DNA from: MWCR01 sp041665165
Lineage (GTDB): Bacteria; Patescibacteriota; Patescibacteriia; 2-12-FULL-60-25
Direction: 5' to 3'
DNA: 64,000 nucleotides
NCBI GenBank assembly: GCA_041665165.1
Contig: JBAYJJ010000001.1
Coordinates: 17,330 to 81,329, forward strand
The notes beneath the pieces were generated by a model. It ran no database searches, had not been told where the DNA came from, and saw nothing but the letters and a program-made list of their open reading frames with translations. The position numbers were made by a program, and so were the translations under genes. Below, one piece after another: positions 34,170-42,401 of this stretch; position 1 is the stretch's first letter, and each line of letters begins with the position of its first letter.

Positions 34170-35917
34170 ACATGGAAGATGGTTGATGTTTTAATGGCTT
34201 CGGCCGAAAAAGGCGCCGGTAAATCCCCTTGTCCCAACATTTTTCGATAGAGGCCGGCATAGGCCTGAGCCATTTTTTCTTCGGAAAACTCATTCCACTT
34301 TTCTTTCATGGCCGTGGCATTGGCTTTAGCCACAAAATACATTGGCTTGTTCAGTACCTCTGCCAGCGCCTGCTGCAAATCCTCCTCGCTGTTCGGTTTA
34401 ACGAAAAGGACTTCATCTTGGTCAAATAGTTCTTTCAGCGGCCCTATGTCCGAAGCCACAATCGGCAAGCCAGCGACTGCAGCTTCAATCACAGCCAGGC
34501 CCAAGCCCTCCCACAAAGAGGGGAAGACAAAGACATCGTATTCAGCATACAAGTCAGCTGTGCTCACATTGCCCAAAAATCTGACCCTGGCTTCAAGACT
34601 GAGCTGAGCGACTAAGCCTTCGAGCGCTGGTCGCAAACTGCCGCTGCCAGCGATATCCAATTTCCAGGGTCGTTTGATATTGGCCAAAGCGCGCAAAAGC
34701 AGGATTGGATTTTTTTGTTCTTCCAGCCGTCCGACAAACAAGACGCGCGGCACGTCATGGAAAGGGCTAGCTGACCTTTTTTTGATTTTTGATAGGTCAA
34801 TGCCGTTGTAAATGACTTTTATCTTTTCCTTTTTTATCCAGTAATCGCGCGCCATGTGTATTTTGACCTGATTGGAAACCGCCACATATGCGTCGCTGAA
34901 GCCGGAAAGCAGAATCAAGCTGACGCGCCCCAAAGTTCCATAATCGCAAAAAACATTATGCTCGGTCGTGATAACTCTTTCTGCTCCGGCAAACTTGGCT
35001 GCCAGCCTGCCCCAAGTATCAGACGCGAAAAGATGGGTATGCACGATCTGCGGCTTAAGATTTTTCAGGATATTGATCAGCTCGAAAAATATCTTGATTC
35101 GGCCATAACCTGGCACACGCTCAAGCTTGATGTAGTTTATGCCTTTGCTTTTTATCCTAGATTCAAGCGCGCCGCCGCTGACTAAGCTGAGCATCATTGT
35201 CTCAAAACCGAGCTCTGGCAGTTTCTCGGACAGGTTCATGGCCACGATTTCTGCGCCGCCCATCAAAAAAGTCGGGAGCACTTGCAAAACCAACGGGGAT
35301 TCGGAAGAAGGGAAGAGCTCCAAGAGCCAGGCCCTGGAAAAATATTCAGGCAAACAGGCGGCAGTCAGCCCGTCCAGCCAATCTGTAAGATGGAAATATT
35401 TATCTTTTTTCAAGCCTTTGCTACCGGACGCAATCCCTAAATTCATTGATCTAAAAACTCTAAAAGCATGTCCTCTTGTCGCATCTCTGATTTTTTCAAG
35501 CTTTTCCTTTTTCGATTCGACTTTGACGAACAGCCGGCCATTGTCTTTGATCTTGTTTTTTAATGCATCCAAAACAGACAAATCAAAATCAGGGGACACG
35601 ATTGAATTGAATGTCTTGTTCGGCAGCTGCTCAAAATTGCCGATTATTCCGTTGAGTTCCAAGCCCGCGGCCGCAGCGATTTCCTTGGCTTGTTCAAGAT
35701 CCTTGTCCGAATCAAATGTCGCGGTCACTTGCATGCCCAAGGCCAAAAACGGAAGCGCGAGCTGAGGATCTTTGTTGCACAAAATCGCGATGCCACAAGC
35801 TTCGTCGCTTGATTCCCAATGCCGGAGCGCGCCTTGCACGTAAAAATCCAACTCGCGCAGACCACCGAGCCGACGGTAGTGATTGCTTAAAGAGTGATAA
35901 GGTTGAGTTGGACGCAT
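34166..35917 (-). CDS. Rossmann/methyltransferase-like domain fused to a GT4 glycosyltransferase
   Basis: A 583-aa protein. The first ~190 residues look like a class I methyltransferase fold (GIAILCNKDPQLALPFLALG, VTATFDSDKDLEQAKEIAAA, NSIVSPDFDLSVLDAL, DNGRLFVKVE), but motif I lacks the glycine-rich loop, so it may be a non-catalytic relic. The rest is a full GT4: VLQVLPTFLMGGAEIVAMNL, IVHTHLFASDTWGRLAAKFA, IKVIYNGIDLSKI, VLFVGRLEEQKNPILLL and PSLWEGLGLAVIEAAVAGLP. ATG 35917 is chosen; an alternative TTG at 35926 lies in the period-7 array. Confidence 0.8.
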   Translation of the reverse strand: MRPTQPYHSLSNHYRRLGGLRELDFYVQGALRHWESSDEACGIAILCNKDPQLALPFLALGMQVTATFDSDKDLEQAKEIAAAAGLELNGIIGNFEQLPNKTFNSIVSPDFDLSVLDALKNKIKDNGRLFVKVESKKEKLEKIRDATRGHAFRVFRSMNLGIASGSKGLKKDKYFHLTDWLDGLTAACLPEYFSRAWLLELFPSSESPLVLQVLPTFLMGGAEIVAMNLSEKLPELGFETMMLSLVSGGALESRIKSKGINYIKLERVPGYGRIKIFFELINILKNLKPQIVHTHLFASDTWGRLAAKFAGAERVITTEHNVFCDYGTLGRVSLILLSGFSDAYVAVSNQVKIHMARDYWIKKEKIKVIYNGIDLSKIKKRSASPFHDVPRVLFVGRLEEQKNPILLLRALANIKRPWKLDIAGSGSLRPALEGLVAQLSLEARVRFLGNVSTADLYAEYDVFVFPSLWEGLGLAVIEAAVAGLPIVASDIGPLKELFDQDEVLFVKPNSEEDLQQALAEVLNKPMYFVAKANATAMKEKWNEFSEEKMAQAYAGLYRKMLGQGDLPAPFSAEAIKTSTIFHV

Positions 35918-35924
35918 AACTATC

Positions 35925-36036
35925 AATTAAAAATTCAAAATTGATAATTCAAAATTCAGGAGGCCTTTGGCTTTTATCTGGTAATCCGCGAAGCGGCACA
36001 TGAACTTTGAATTTTGCATTTTTAATTTTGAATTAT
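35925..36036. repeat. Paired inverted period-7 arrays
   Basis: The left array (35925-35959) has AATTAAA, AATTCAA, AATTGAT, AATTCAA, AATTCAG. The right array (36002-36036) has GAACTTT, GAATTTT, GCATTTT, TAATTTT, GAATTAT. The right is the inverse complement type of the left, separated by 42 bp. The right array runs into the stop of the polymerase gene. Confidence 0.88.
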
Positions 36037-37482
36037 TTCAGTTTCATTCGTCTCAAATATCTTAAGCGCAGCGAACAGGATTCCGATGGGCAGCCAAAGA
36101 TGGGCCGTCCAATAAGCTGTGTTGAAAAACTGATAGATGACAGCGCCCGCGGCACTGGCCGCCAAAATCACGCACACAATCCGGGCCGTATCCTTCATGG
36201 GCTTGATTTTGGAAAACGCCAGCCAAAAACTTTCCAAAAGCACTAAGGCATAGGCAATGAGCCCCAGCGCGCCGGTTTCAGTCATAAGCTTTTGCGCAAA
36301 CCCGTGCGCATCCAGCGGGGCGCCGAATTCCTGGGCAAACACTTGGGCATTAGCCACGCGCCCCAAAAAAGTGCCGGCACCGCTGCCAATGACGGGCTGT
36401 TCCAAAAAAGAATAATAAGCGATTTCAGACAGCATCAAGCGCGTTGCATTTGAATCTTGCGCTGTGCGCGAAAAACTGAAATATAATTGGAAGATGGCGA
36501 GCGGCGTGATGATCAAAATCAAAGTCGCGATCTCAAAAGCATATTGTTTTATCTTGTGCCTCCACAGAGTCAGCATCAAAAACACGATCTGGATGATCAG
36601 CACGATCCAGGCTGTGCGCGCCAAAGTCAGCAATGCGACAAGAGCTTGGAGGGCCGCCGCACCATACAGAAGATGGCGCGTGCGTGATTTTTTCGCCAGA
36701 TATGCCAAAGCCAAAGTGCTCGGCGCAGTGAACAATAAAGTCTCAGCCAAAAGATTATGATTGTTGCCGAACAAATCAAATCCAAACAAAGGTATGGGAT
36801 GGGCGCGCCTGATTGTTTGGTTTGTGAACTCAAGGCTTACCAAAGACAACAACCCATCAACAGATGCGATAAGCCCAACTGTTGTCAAAATGCCCAGCGC
36901 GGCTTTAAGGCGCCGCAGAGATCTGATCAAATTGGCTGGCAAAGCAATGAATGCCACATAGCAAAAAACTACGGGTCGTAAAATAAATTTCAAGATTAAA
37001 ACCGGATCCGGGCCATACGAGCTAAAAATTGAAATCAGATGTGCTGCAACCAATCCCAGATACGAACGCCAGATTGGCAATTGAGGTTTCCAATTCGTGT
37101 CCCTGCGTCTGAACCAAAGAATGAAAACTTTAATGGCCCACGCCCCTATCACTAAGACCAAAAAGATTTCCCCCAGAAAAAGATCAATTGATCCGGCAAA
37201 GGCACTTTCTGCTGTGTCTGAAGTTCCTAATGGCACAGATACGGTCAAACCCAGCATGCAAGACAAAAAAAGCGCTATATATAGAAAAAAATACGTATAT
37301 CTGTATGCCAAAATCATGCCTAAAATGGCGCAACCCAGCAAAACTGGGCCAAAAGGTAGGCCAAAAGCGACTAAAACTGAACCAATGAACAAGACTAAAA
37401 ACACTCCCCAGGAAAGCAAGGGCAAACTCCTGATTTTTTCGCTCAACCAAGGCGTTTTTAAGGCTTTAACGCTTTCCTCCAT
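36022..37482 (-). CDS. O-antigen ligase/polymerase family membrane protein (Wzy/WaaL)
   Basis: A 486-aa protein with about 11-12 hydrophobic helices and the Wzy_C-type periplasmic loop: FGNNHNLLAETLL, LARTAWIVLIIQIVFL (arginine motif), and PVIGSGAGTFLGRVANAQVF followed by DAHGFAQKLMTETG (candidate catalytic H). It would join or polymerise glycan repeat units at the cell surface; it is a second such enzyme besides 24029-26425. ATG 37482 is preferred because an extended -10 element lies 9 nt upstream. Its last codons are inside a period-7 array. Confidence 0.82.
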   Translation of the reverse strand: MEESVKALKTPWLSEKIRSLPLLSWGVFLVLFIGSVLVAFGLPFGPVLLGCAILGMILAYRYTYFFLYIALFLSCMLGLTVSVPLGTSDTAESAFAGSIDLFLGEIFLVLVIGAWAIKVFILWFRRRDTNWKPQLPIWRSYLGLVAAHLISIFSSYGPDPVLILKFILRPVVFCYVAFIALPANLIRSLRRLKAALGILTTVGLIASVDGLLSLVSLEFTNQTIRRAHPIPLFGFDLFGNNHNLLAETLLFTAPSTLALAYLAKKSRTRHLLYGAAALQALVALLTLARTAWIVLIIQIVFLMLTLWRHKIKQYAFEIATLILIITPLAIFQLYFSFSRTAQDSNATRLMLSEIAYYSFLEQPVIGSGAGTFLGRVANAQVFAQEFGAPLDAHGFAQKLMTETGALGLIAYALVLLESFWLAFSKIKPMKDTARIVCVILAASAAGAVIYQFFNTAYWTAHLWLPIGILFAALKIFETNETEIIQN

Positions 37483-37491
37483 TGTCCTAAA

Positions 37492-37497
37492 AGCATA
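37492..37497 (-). promoter_or_regulatory. Extended -10 element, leaderless type
   Basis: TGG followed by TATGCT on the minus strand ends 9 nt before ATG 37482. The -35 region is T-rich but not consensus. Confidence 0.4.
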
Positions 37498-37654
37498 CCA
37501 TGAGTTAGCCCTGGTAAAAAAGTGCATAAACTACTTAAAAAAATGACACAGCTTTCCAAAGCTCCCCTCTTGACAAAGGAGCCAAATTACTGGTAAGAAG
37601 CTCTCACTAGAGATGAAGGAGCGATCCTTCGACAACTCAAACAGGAGGTTGGTG

Positions 37655-39574
37655 ATGCGACGTCAGAATGCGATTCGGTACATGTTGTTGGGAGGGATCG
37701 TTCTTGCGGGATCGATCGACACCGGGTGCCAAGGGAGCTACGACCACAAGGAGCAGTACAGCCAGGTGCAACAGGCCTTGTCCTGCGCACCGGGTGTTTT
37801 CACCCACGGATGTACCTACGAGCAGCAGAACGAGACTTGCTATTTCGACGGCAAGCCCCTCGTCTGCGCGAACTGCATCTGGTGGGACCAAGCAGCTCTG
37901 ACCAAGAGCGGTGGGCACATCCCCGATAATTCCAAATGCCAGCCCAGCGAAGCTGGTGCCGGTGGAACGTCCACGGGCGGGACTGGTGGAAACCAGGACG
38001 CCTCGGCTGGCTCTGGAGGTACGTCTGTCGGAGGAACGGGCGGAACCTCAACCGGAGGCACGGGTGGTACCGACCAGGATGCGGCAGCTGGAAGCGCAGG
38101 AACCGGTGGAACCGTTTGCTCCTGCACACCAGGAACCAAGTTCGGTCCGTGCGAAGGTGATGGCTGGCAGTACTGTCTTGCGGACTGCATCAACCTGACC
38201 GCTTGTCTCCACACTGGAGCAGGAGGCTCGGGCGGCAGCTCGACCGGCGGCGCAGCAGGCAGCGGCGCTGGCGGGACCACGACTGGCGGCAACGCGGGCG
38301 CAGCAACCGGAGGCACGGCTGGTGTCGGCGGAACTTCCACAGGTGGATCGTCCGGAACCGGAGGCACAGCAACCGGCGGAAGCGCAGGTGCAGCTGGTGC
38401 TTTGACTGGCGGATCTGGCGGCACGGCTGGCACGGGCGGAACCTCTACCGGAGGAACTGCAGGCCAGGCTGGTGTGGCTGGAAGTGCGGGGTCCTCGACC
38501 GGAGGCACGAACGCTGGCGGCGCTGGCGGGACCACGACTGGCGGCAGTGCAGGCGCAGCAGGTGCTTTGACCGGTGGATCTGGCGGCACGAGCGCAGGCG
38601 GAAGCGCAGGCGCAGCTGGCACGGGCGGAACGTCAGGAGATTGCAAGGGTGGCCAGGAATGCGCCACGTATTCCTTCCCCCCGGACTACAGCTGCAAGGA
38701 AACACTGCCTCAAGAGCCAGGATCAGACGCCGGACTGGAAGTCGTGACGTTCGGCTGCGTCTGTGGCTGGGTTATGTCGATCGACGCCATCCCGTACATG
38801 GTCTGCCAAGATGGCGGAGCAGGAGGCTCGGGCGGCACCGGAGGCACTTCGTCGACCGGCGGAAGCGCTGGCGCAGCTGGTGCTTTGACCGGCGGCGCAG
38901 GCGGAACGACAGCCGGTGGTTCAGGTGGCACGAGCACGGGTGGCACGGCAGGCAATGCCGGTTCATCCACTGGTGGCACGTCGGCCGGAGGTGCAGGCGG
39001 ATCTGGCGGTGTTCTGCCGGACGCAGGTTCCTCGCTCAAGAATCCCGAATTCCTGACCGACCCATGCGTGGACGCGGATCGCGCGATCTCGCCGACCACG
39101 CTCCCCGCAATCGGACTCTGGCTCCAATACCAGGCGCCGATCAAGCTACCGGACACGCTGCTCGGCGAGTACGACTGGACCAACTACACTACGCCAGGGT
39201 ACACGGATACCAAGTGGCAGATTCGAACAGCCACTTCCTCGACCGCGGCCACGAGCATCTTCGCCCTGCTCATCAACACCCCGGGCCTGTCCTATGACCG
39301 CTGGTTCATGGTCAAGCAGATCGACCCTCTGTCCACGCAGGATTGCCTGTTCTACAACAGCGACGGGTACTACTGCAACTACTCACCGGATGCCACGCAG
39401 ACCGGAACCCTGTTCTGCTCTGGCACCTGGACCCTGTGGCTGGACAATGTCCAGGTCACGACCTACACGGATGCGGCAGGTGTGACACCCGCTCTGCCCT
39501 TCGTCAAAACCTTCACGTTCAAGGATGGAAATTGGGCGCCCAAGATCGGCGTCCGTCTCCCCCTCGCTACGTGA
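37655..39574 (+). CDS. Gly/Thr-rich, Cys-rich surface lipoprotein (myxobacterial-style)
   Basis: A 639-aa predicted lipoprotein: signal peptide with lipobox SIDTGC, then three Cys-rich modules (LSCAPGVFTHGCTYEQQNE; VCSCTPGTKFGPCEGDG; GGQECATYSFPPDYSC) separated by long GGTSTGGTGG-type linkers, and a C-terminal globular domain of about 180 residues with several more cysteines. ATG 37655 follows AGGAGGT by 5 nt. The codons are very GC-rich compared with the flanking glycan genes. Such Gly-Thr linker lipoproteins are characteristic of Myxococcota, so horizontal acquisition is likely. A candidate promoter TTGACA-N17-GTAAGA lies at 37570-37598. It may be an adhesin or surface-attached enzyme; no catalytic motif is recognised. 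Confidence 0.75.
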   Translation: MRRQNAIRYMLLGGIVLAGSIDTGCQGSYDHKEQYSQVQQALSCAPGVFTHGCTYEQQNETCYFDGKPLVCANCIWWDQAALTKSGGHIPDNSKCQPSEAGAGGTSTGGTGGNQDASAGSGGTSVGGTGGTSTGGTGGTDQDAAAGSAGTGGTVCSCTPGTKFGPCEGDGWQYCLADCINLTACLHTGAGGSGGSSTGGAAGSGAGGTTTGGNAGAATGGTAGVGGTSTGGSSGTGGTATGGSAGAAGALTGGSGGTAGTGGTSTGGTAGQAGVAGSAGSSTGGTNAGGAGGTTTGGSAGAAGALTGGSGGTSAGGSAGAAGTGGTSGDCKGGQECATYSFPPDYSCKETLPQEPGSDAGLEVVTFGCVCGWVMSIDAIPYMVCQDGGAGGSGGTGGTSSTGGSAGAAGALTGGAGGTTAGGSGGTSTGGTAGNAGSSTGGTSAGGAGGSGGVLPDAGSSLKNPEFLTDPCVDADRAISPTTLPAIGLWLQYQAPIKLPDTLLGEYDWTNYTTPGYTDTKWQIRTATSSTAATSIFALLINTPGLSYDRWFMVKQIDPLSTQDCLFYNSDGYYCNYSPDATQTGTLFCSGTWTLWLDNVQVTTYTDAAGVTPALPFVKTFTFKDGNWAPKIGVRLPLAT

Positions 39575-39604
39575 TTCTCGACGCGTTCCTAGAACGTGTC
39601 TCTC

Positions 39605-39631
39605 GACGCCCTTAAGCAAGGCGTCTTTTTT
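39605..39631 (+). terminator. Rho-independent terminator of the Gly-rich lipoprotein gene
   Basis: GACGCC (39605-39610) and GGCGTC (39620-39625) form the stem, followed by a run of T. Confidence 0.85.
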
Positions 39632-39645
39632 ATTCGCTTCGCTCG

Positions 39646-39683
39646 TACGAATTACGAATTTGTATACGAATATACGAATTCGT
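39646..39683. repeat. Imperfect period-7/8 array
   Basis: TACGAAT occurs four times at spacings of about 7-12 bp, ending in the palindrome ACGAATTCGT. It lies between the lipoprotein terminator and the GIY-YIG element. Confidence 0.55.
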
Positions 39684-39815
39684 TTGCAAAAAAAACGAGG
39701 CATACCAGAGGCTGCCAGTTGGCTCCCCTCCTCCTTCTGTCATTTCGAGCGCTTCCTCCCCTTTTTGTCATTTCGAGCGGAGTTTGACGGAGTCGAGAAA
39801 TCGTCGATTCTTGTG

Positions 39816-40096
39816 TTACCATTTTTCTGCCAAATCTTCCCAAGTCGGATTCATTGAAGTAATCAAATCACCTTCTTTGTTCTTGACCAGCGCTTTATTT
39901 GCTTCTCACGTTCAATTACTGCCATGACATCATTGCCAACTTCAAAATAAACTAGGCGATCACATCCATATTTTTTAGTAAAACCAGGAACAGCATGCAT
40001 TCTATGTTCTGCGATACGCCTATTTAGATCATTAGTCATCCCGACATACAAAGTACCCGAAGGAGATGACGTGATATAGATAAAATAATCCTTCAT
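39816..40096 (-). pseudogene. GIY-YIG (UPF0213/COG2827-type) endonuclease, frameshifted near the 3' end
   Basis: From ATG 40096 the frame reads YFIYITSSPSGTLYVGMTND (GIY-YIG core, here YIT...YVG), then RRIAEHR, GFTKKYGCDRLVYFE and REKQIKRWSRTKK, all typical of stand-alone GIY-YIG proteins. It then ends at a TGA at 39863 after 77 residues. In another frame, directly after the two lysines, the expected family tail (DLITSMNPTWEDLAEKW) continues to a TAA at 39816. One missing base near 39870 explains both. The intact protein would have been about 93 aa. The gene is sandwiched between repeats that form the ends of its element. Sequencing error is the alternative explanation. Confidence 0.75.
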
Positions 40097-40124
40097 ATAA
40101 TTAGAATAAACAAAATTTGCATTC

Positions 40125-40228
40125 TTGTCATTTCGAGCGAAACGAAGTGAAGTCGAGAAATCTCCGAATCCAACGTTACCAAGTAACTTCAGTTTCCGAG
40201 ATCTCTCGACTGACGCTCGAGATGACAA
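40125..40228. repeat. Internal repeat of the GIY-YIG element (full copy)
   Basis: Begins TTGTCATTTCGAGCGAAACG and ends CTCGAGATGACAA, so its ends are inverted. The core has GAGAAATCTCCGAATC, then AACG, GTAACTTC and GTTTCCGAGATCTCTC. The same core is found inverted at 46008-46126. Its ATG-proximal end is 28 nt from the GIY-YIG start. Confidence 0.8.
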
Positions 40229-40375
40229 AAGGGGGTACAGTCGAGATGACAAGGGGAGGAAATAGTCAAGATGACAAAGCAGGCGGGGAACCAACTAGCA
40301 GCCTGTGGTTATCAAACCGTCCCATTATCAAGGGGACAGCTTTGATGCCCGCATCAAAGCAGGGGATCTTCGGGT

Positions 40376-40410
40376 ATAAAAAGAGGGCGCGCACAGAGTC
40401 GTACGCGCCC
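40376..40410 (-). terminator. Rho-independent terminator of the MopE-like gene
   Basis: Minus strand: GGGCGCG and CGCGCCC arms with a 12-nt loop, followed by TCTTTTTAT. Confidence 0.88.
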
Positions 40411-40430
40411 AAAGGAAGTTAACTAAGCTT

Positions 40431-42302
40431 TCACCAGTCAGTCACACCGTTGCAGTTCGCATCCGGGCCGCCGACCAAGTCAGTCGCACCAGGGTGCGTG
40501 TCACCGCTCAGGTCATTACAATCGTGAGGAAGAACGAAACCGTCCGTGTCCCAGTCCGTGGCGCCAGAAGCCTGGACCATGACCCTGAGATTGCATCCAT
40601 TGTGCTGGTTGTTCCATACGCCCTGCACTTCGGGAGTGGCATACTTGTTGCCGTTCTTCTCGATGTAGCAGGCGAATTCGAACTGCAGTTGGGAAGGATT
40701 GTCCCACTGACAGCCAGCATACTGCCAGATGTTATTGCTCGGCGGGTCGCGGTAGGTGCTGAACAAGAACTCGTCGTTCTCCTTGGGGTTCTGCACCGTG
40801 AACGTGCCCCACACAGCATTGTATGTTGGCACGGTCTGCGAGCCAGCGCCCCACAGCACGGCATAGTAGTCGTGCTTGGCAACGTCCGGCAGAAACACGC
40901 GGTAGAAGCACACGAGCTTGGTTGCGCTCGGCGTGCCGCAGCCTTCGTCGATCTGCCCGTCGCAATCGTTGTCCTTGCCATCGCAGAGCTCAGTCGCGGC
41001 TGGCTGATTTCCGTTGGGGCCAAAGATGTTTGCATCGTTGTCGTTGCAATCACCCTGGGCCACGGTCCTGCCGTCGCCATCCTTGTCCTGCGAAACGCTG
41101 CAGCCTTCGTCCGTCTGGCCGTTGCAGTTGTCGTCGACTCCGTTGCACTGTTCGGCCGCGCCGGGATTGACATCCGACTTGGTGTCGTCGCAGTCGCCAA
41201 TCTTGAGGACGTAGCCCTGAGGCTGAAGGTTGGTATACTGCCAGATCGAGCTGACACCATACCCGTCTCCGTCAACATCCCTGTACCACATCTGTGGCGG
41301 AACGCCGCAGCCTTCGTCAACCAACCCGTTGCAGTCATTGTCTTTGCCATCGCAGGACTCGTACGAAACCCCGGGGTTCATCGCCGGGTCGTTGTCGTTG
41401 CAGTCGCCCTGGGCCACGGTGAAACCGTCACCATCCTTGTCCTGCGAGACACTGCAGCCTTCGTCAATCTGGTTGTTGCAGTTGTCGTCGACTCCGTTGC
41501 AGAGCTCGACGGCCTTGGGATGGACGCTGGCGTTGTTATCGTCGCAATCGTCGTTGCCAGTAATCCAGTTTACGTAGCCCGGGAGCCACGCGTCGCAGGG
41601 GCTGACGAACAAGTAATCGTTCGGGTCCCCGTAGCCATCGCCGTCCTTGTCGTGCAAACGCCGTTCCTTGGTGTTGCAGGAGTTCCATCCGCCTGTGCCG
41701 CCAGTTCCGGATGATCCGCCTTGCGCGGTTCCACCGGTTCCGGACGATCCACCCGTGGGAGTTCCGCCAACACCAGCTGAACCTCCTTGCGAGGTCCCTG
41801 CTGTGCCGCCAGTCGAGCTTCCGCCCGTGGAAGTTCCGCCGACGCCACTCGATCCTCCTTGTGAGGATCCTCCAGTTGACGAGCCTCCAGTCGAGCTTCC
41901 GCCCTGACTCGAACCGCCGGCGCCGCCGGCAGACGTGCCGCCGGTTCCACTGGACCCGCCTGTGGAGGGCTGGCCTGACCCACCCGCACCGGATGTTCCG
42001 GCATCGGGCTGGGTGCAATCGCAAGCGCCGTACGTGTTCTGCGCGTTGCAGACCTGAACGCCCTTGAGGCCTCCAGCGCAATCACAGACGATCTGCTGTC
42101 CCTGCACGCACTTTGCAGGTGTTCCAGCTGATCCGCCTTGTGCGGTTCCGCCGACACCGGACGAGCCTCCGATTGAGGTGCCGGCGCTTCCTGCACTGCC
42201 TGCAGCAGCCGGAAACTCGGCTTCGTCGCCACTGGTGTCGATGCCGCATCCGACTGCAAGAACCGAAAGCACAACCACGGACAATGCCTTGATATTTCTC
42301 AT
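40431..42302 (-). CDS. Lipoprotein with MopE-type metal-binding repeats
   Basis: A 623-aa predicted lipoprotein (lipobox LAVGC). A Gly/Ser/Thr-rich stretch flanks a small Cys module (CVQGQQIVCDCAGG, ACDCTQPDAG), a signature common in Myxococcota surface proteins. The centre has four units of the putative metal-binding MopE repeat, DKDGDG followed by CDDN or CNDN, NPGA-like, ELCNGVDDNCNGQIDEGC, and a fifth partial unit at the C-terminus (DCNDLSGDTHPGA, DANCNGVTDW). Asp/Asn-rich loops probably bind Ca2+. The 170-residue segment between repeats 4 and 5 is unrecognised. It has its own strong promoter and terminator, has high GC, and converges on the other Gly-rich lipoprotein with the GIY-YIG element between them. 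Confidence 0.82.
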   Translation of the reverse strand: MRNIKALSVVVLSVLAVGCGIDTSGDEAEFPAAAGSAGSAGTSIGGSSGVGGTAQGGSAGTPAKCVQGQQIVCDCAGGLKGVQVCNAQNTYGACDCTQPDAGTSGAGGSGQPSTGGSSGTGGTSAGGAGGSSQGGSSTGGSSTGGSSQGGSSGVGGTSTGGSSTGGTAGTSQGGSAGVGGTPTGGSSGTGGTAQGGSSGTGGTGGWNSCNTKERRLHDKDGDGYGDPNDYLFVSPCDAWLPGYVNWITGNDDCDDNNASVHPKAVELCNGVDDNCNNQIDEGCSVSQDKDGDGFTVAQGDCNDNDPAMNPGVSYESCDGKDNDCNGLVDEGCGVPPQMWYRDVDGDGYGVSSIWQYTNLQPQGYVLKIGDCDDTKSDVNPGAAEQCNGVDDNCNGQTDEGCSVSQDKDGDGRTVAQGDCNDNDANIFGPNGNQPAATELCDGKDNDCDGQIDEGCGTPSATKLVCFYRVFLPDVAKHDYYAVLWGAGSQTVPTYNAVWGTFTVQNPKENDEFLFSTYRDPPSNNIWQYAGCQWDNPSQLQFEFACYIEKNGNKYATPEVQGVWNNQHNGCNLRVMVQASGATDWDTDGFVLPHDCNDLSGDTHPGATDLVGGPDANCNGVTDW

Positions 42303-42372
42303 CTCTCACTCAGCCTTTCAAGGTGCTTTTTGCACCAATCTGCCAGTTGTAATCCATTACTGTTAACGCGTC

Positions 42373-42401
42373 AATATAGCACAAAATGAAGGTTTTGTCA
42401 A
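42373..42401 (-). promoter_or_regulatory. Promoter of the MopE-like lipoprotein gene
   Basis: Minus strand: TTGACA (42396-42401), 17-nt spacer ending TGC, TATATT (42373-42378). Nearly perfect extended -10 promoter with a leader of about 65 nt. Confidence 0.8.

Larger units (their letters stand above)
39703..40322. mobile_element. GIY-YIG nuclease element bounded by ~75-bp terminal inverted repeats
   Basis: The left end (from 39703) reads ACCAGAGGCTGCCAGTTGG, then TCCCC, TGTCATTTCGAGCG, CTTCCTCCCC and TTTTTGTCATTTCGAG. Read inward from the right, the right end (to 40322) has the same modules in the same order: ACCACAGGCTGCTAGTTGG, TTCCCC, TTTGTCATCTTGAC, TTTCCTCCCC and TTGTCATCTCGAC. Between them are the GIY-YIG gene and a ~104-bp repeat (40125-40228) that recurs at 46008-46126. 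A short nuclease gene between long inverted repeats, with a related gene-less copy 6 kb away, suggests a mobile or formerly mobile element. The mechanism of movement is inferred. Confidence 0.6.

Noticed and set aside
37840..38667. A 275-aa Pro/Ala-rich open frame antisense to the Gly-rich lipoprotein
   Set aside because: It mirrors the GC-rich GGT/ACC repeats of the real gene, has no start context and no family resemblance.
40494..41714. A 406-aa open frame antisense to the MopE-like lipoprotein
   Set aside because: It is produced by the repetitive Asp/Gly codons of the true gene; the minus strand has lipobox, repeats, promoter and terminator.
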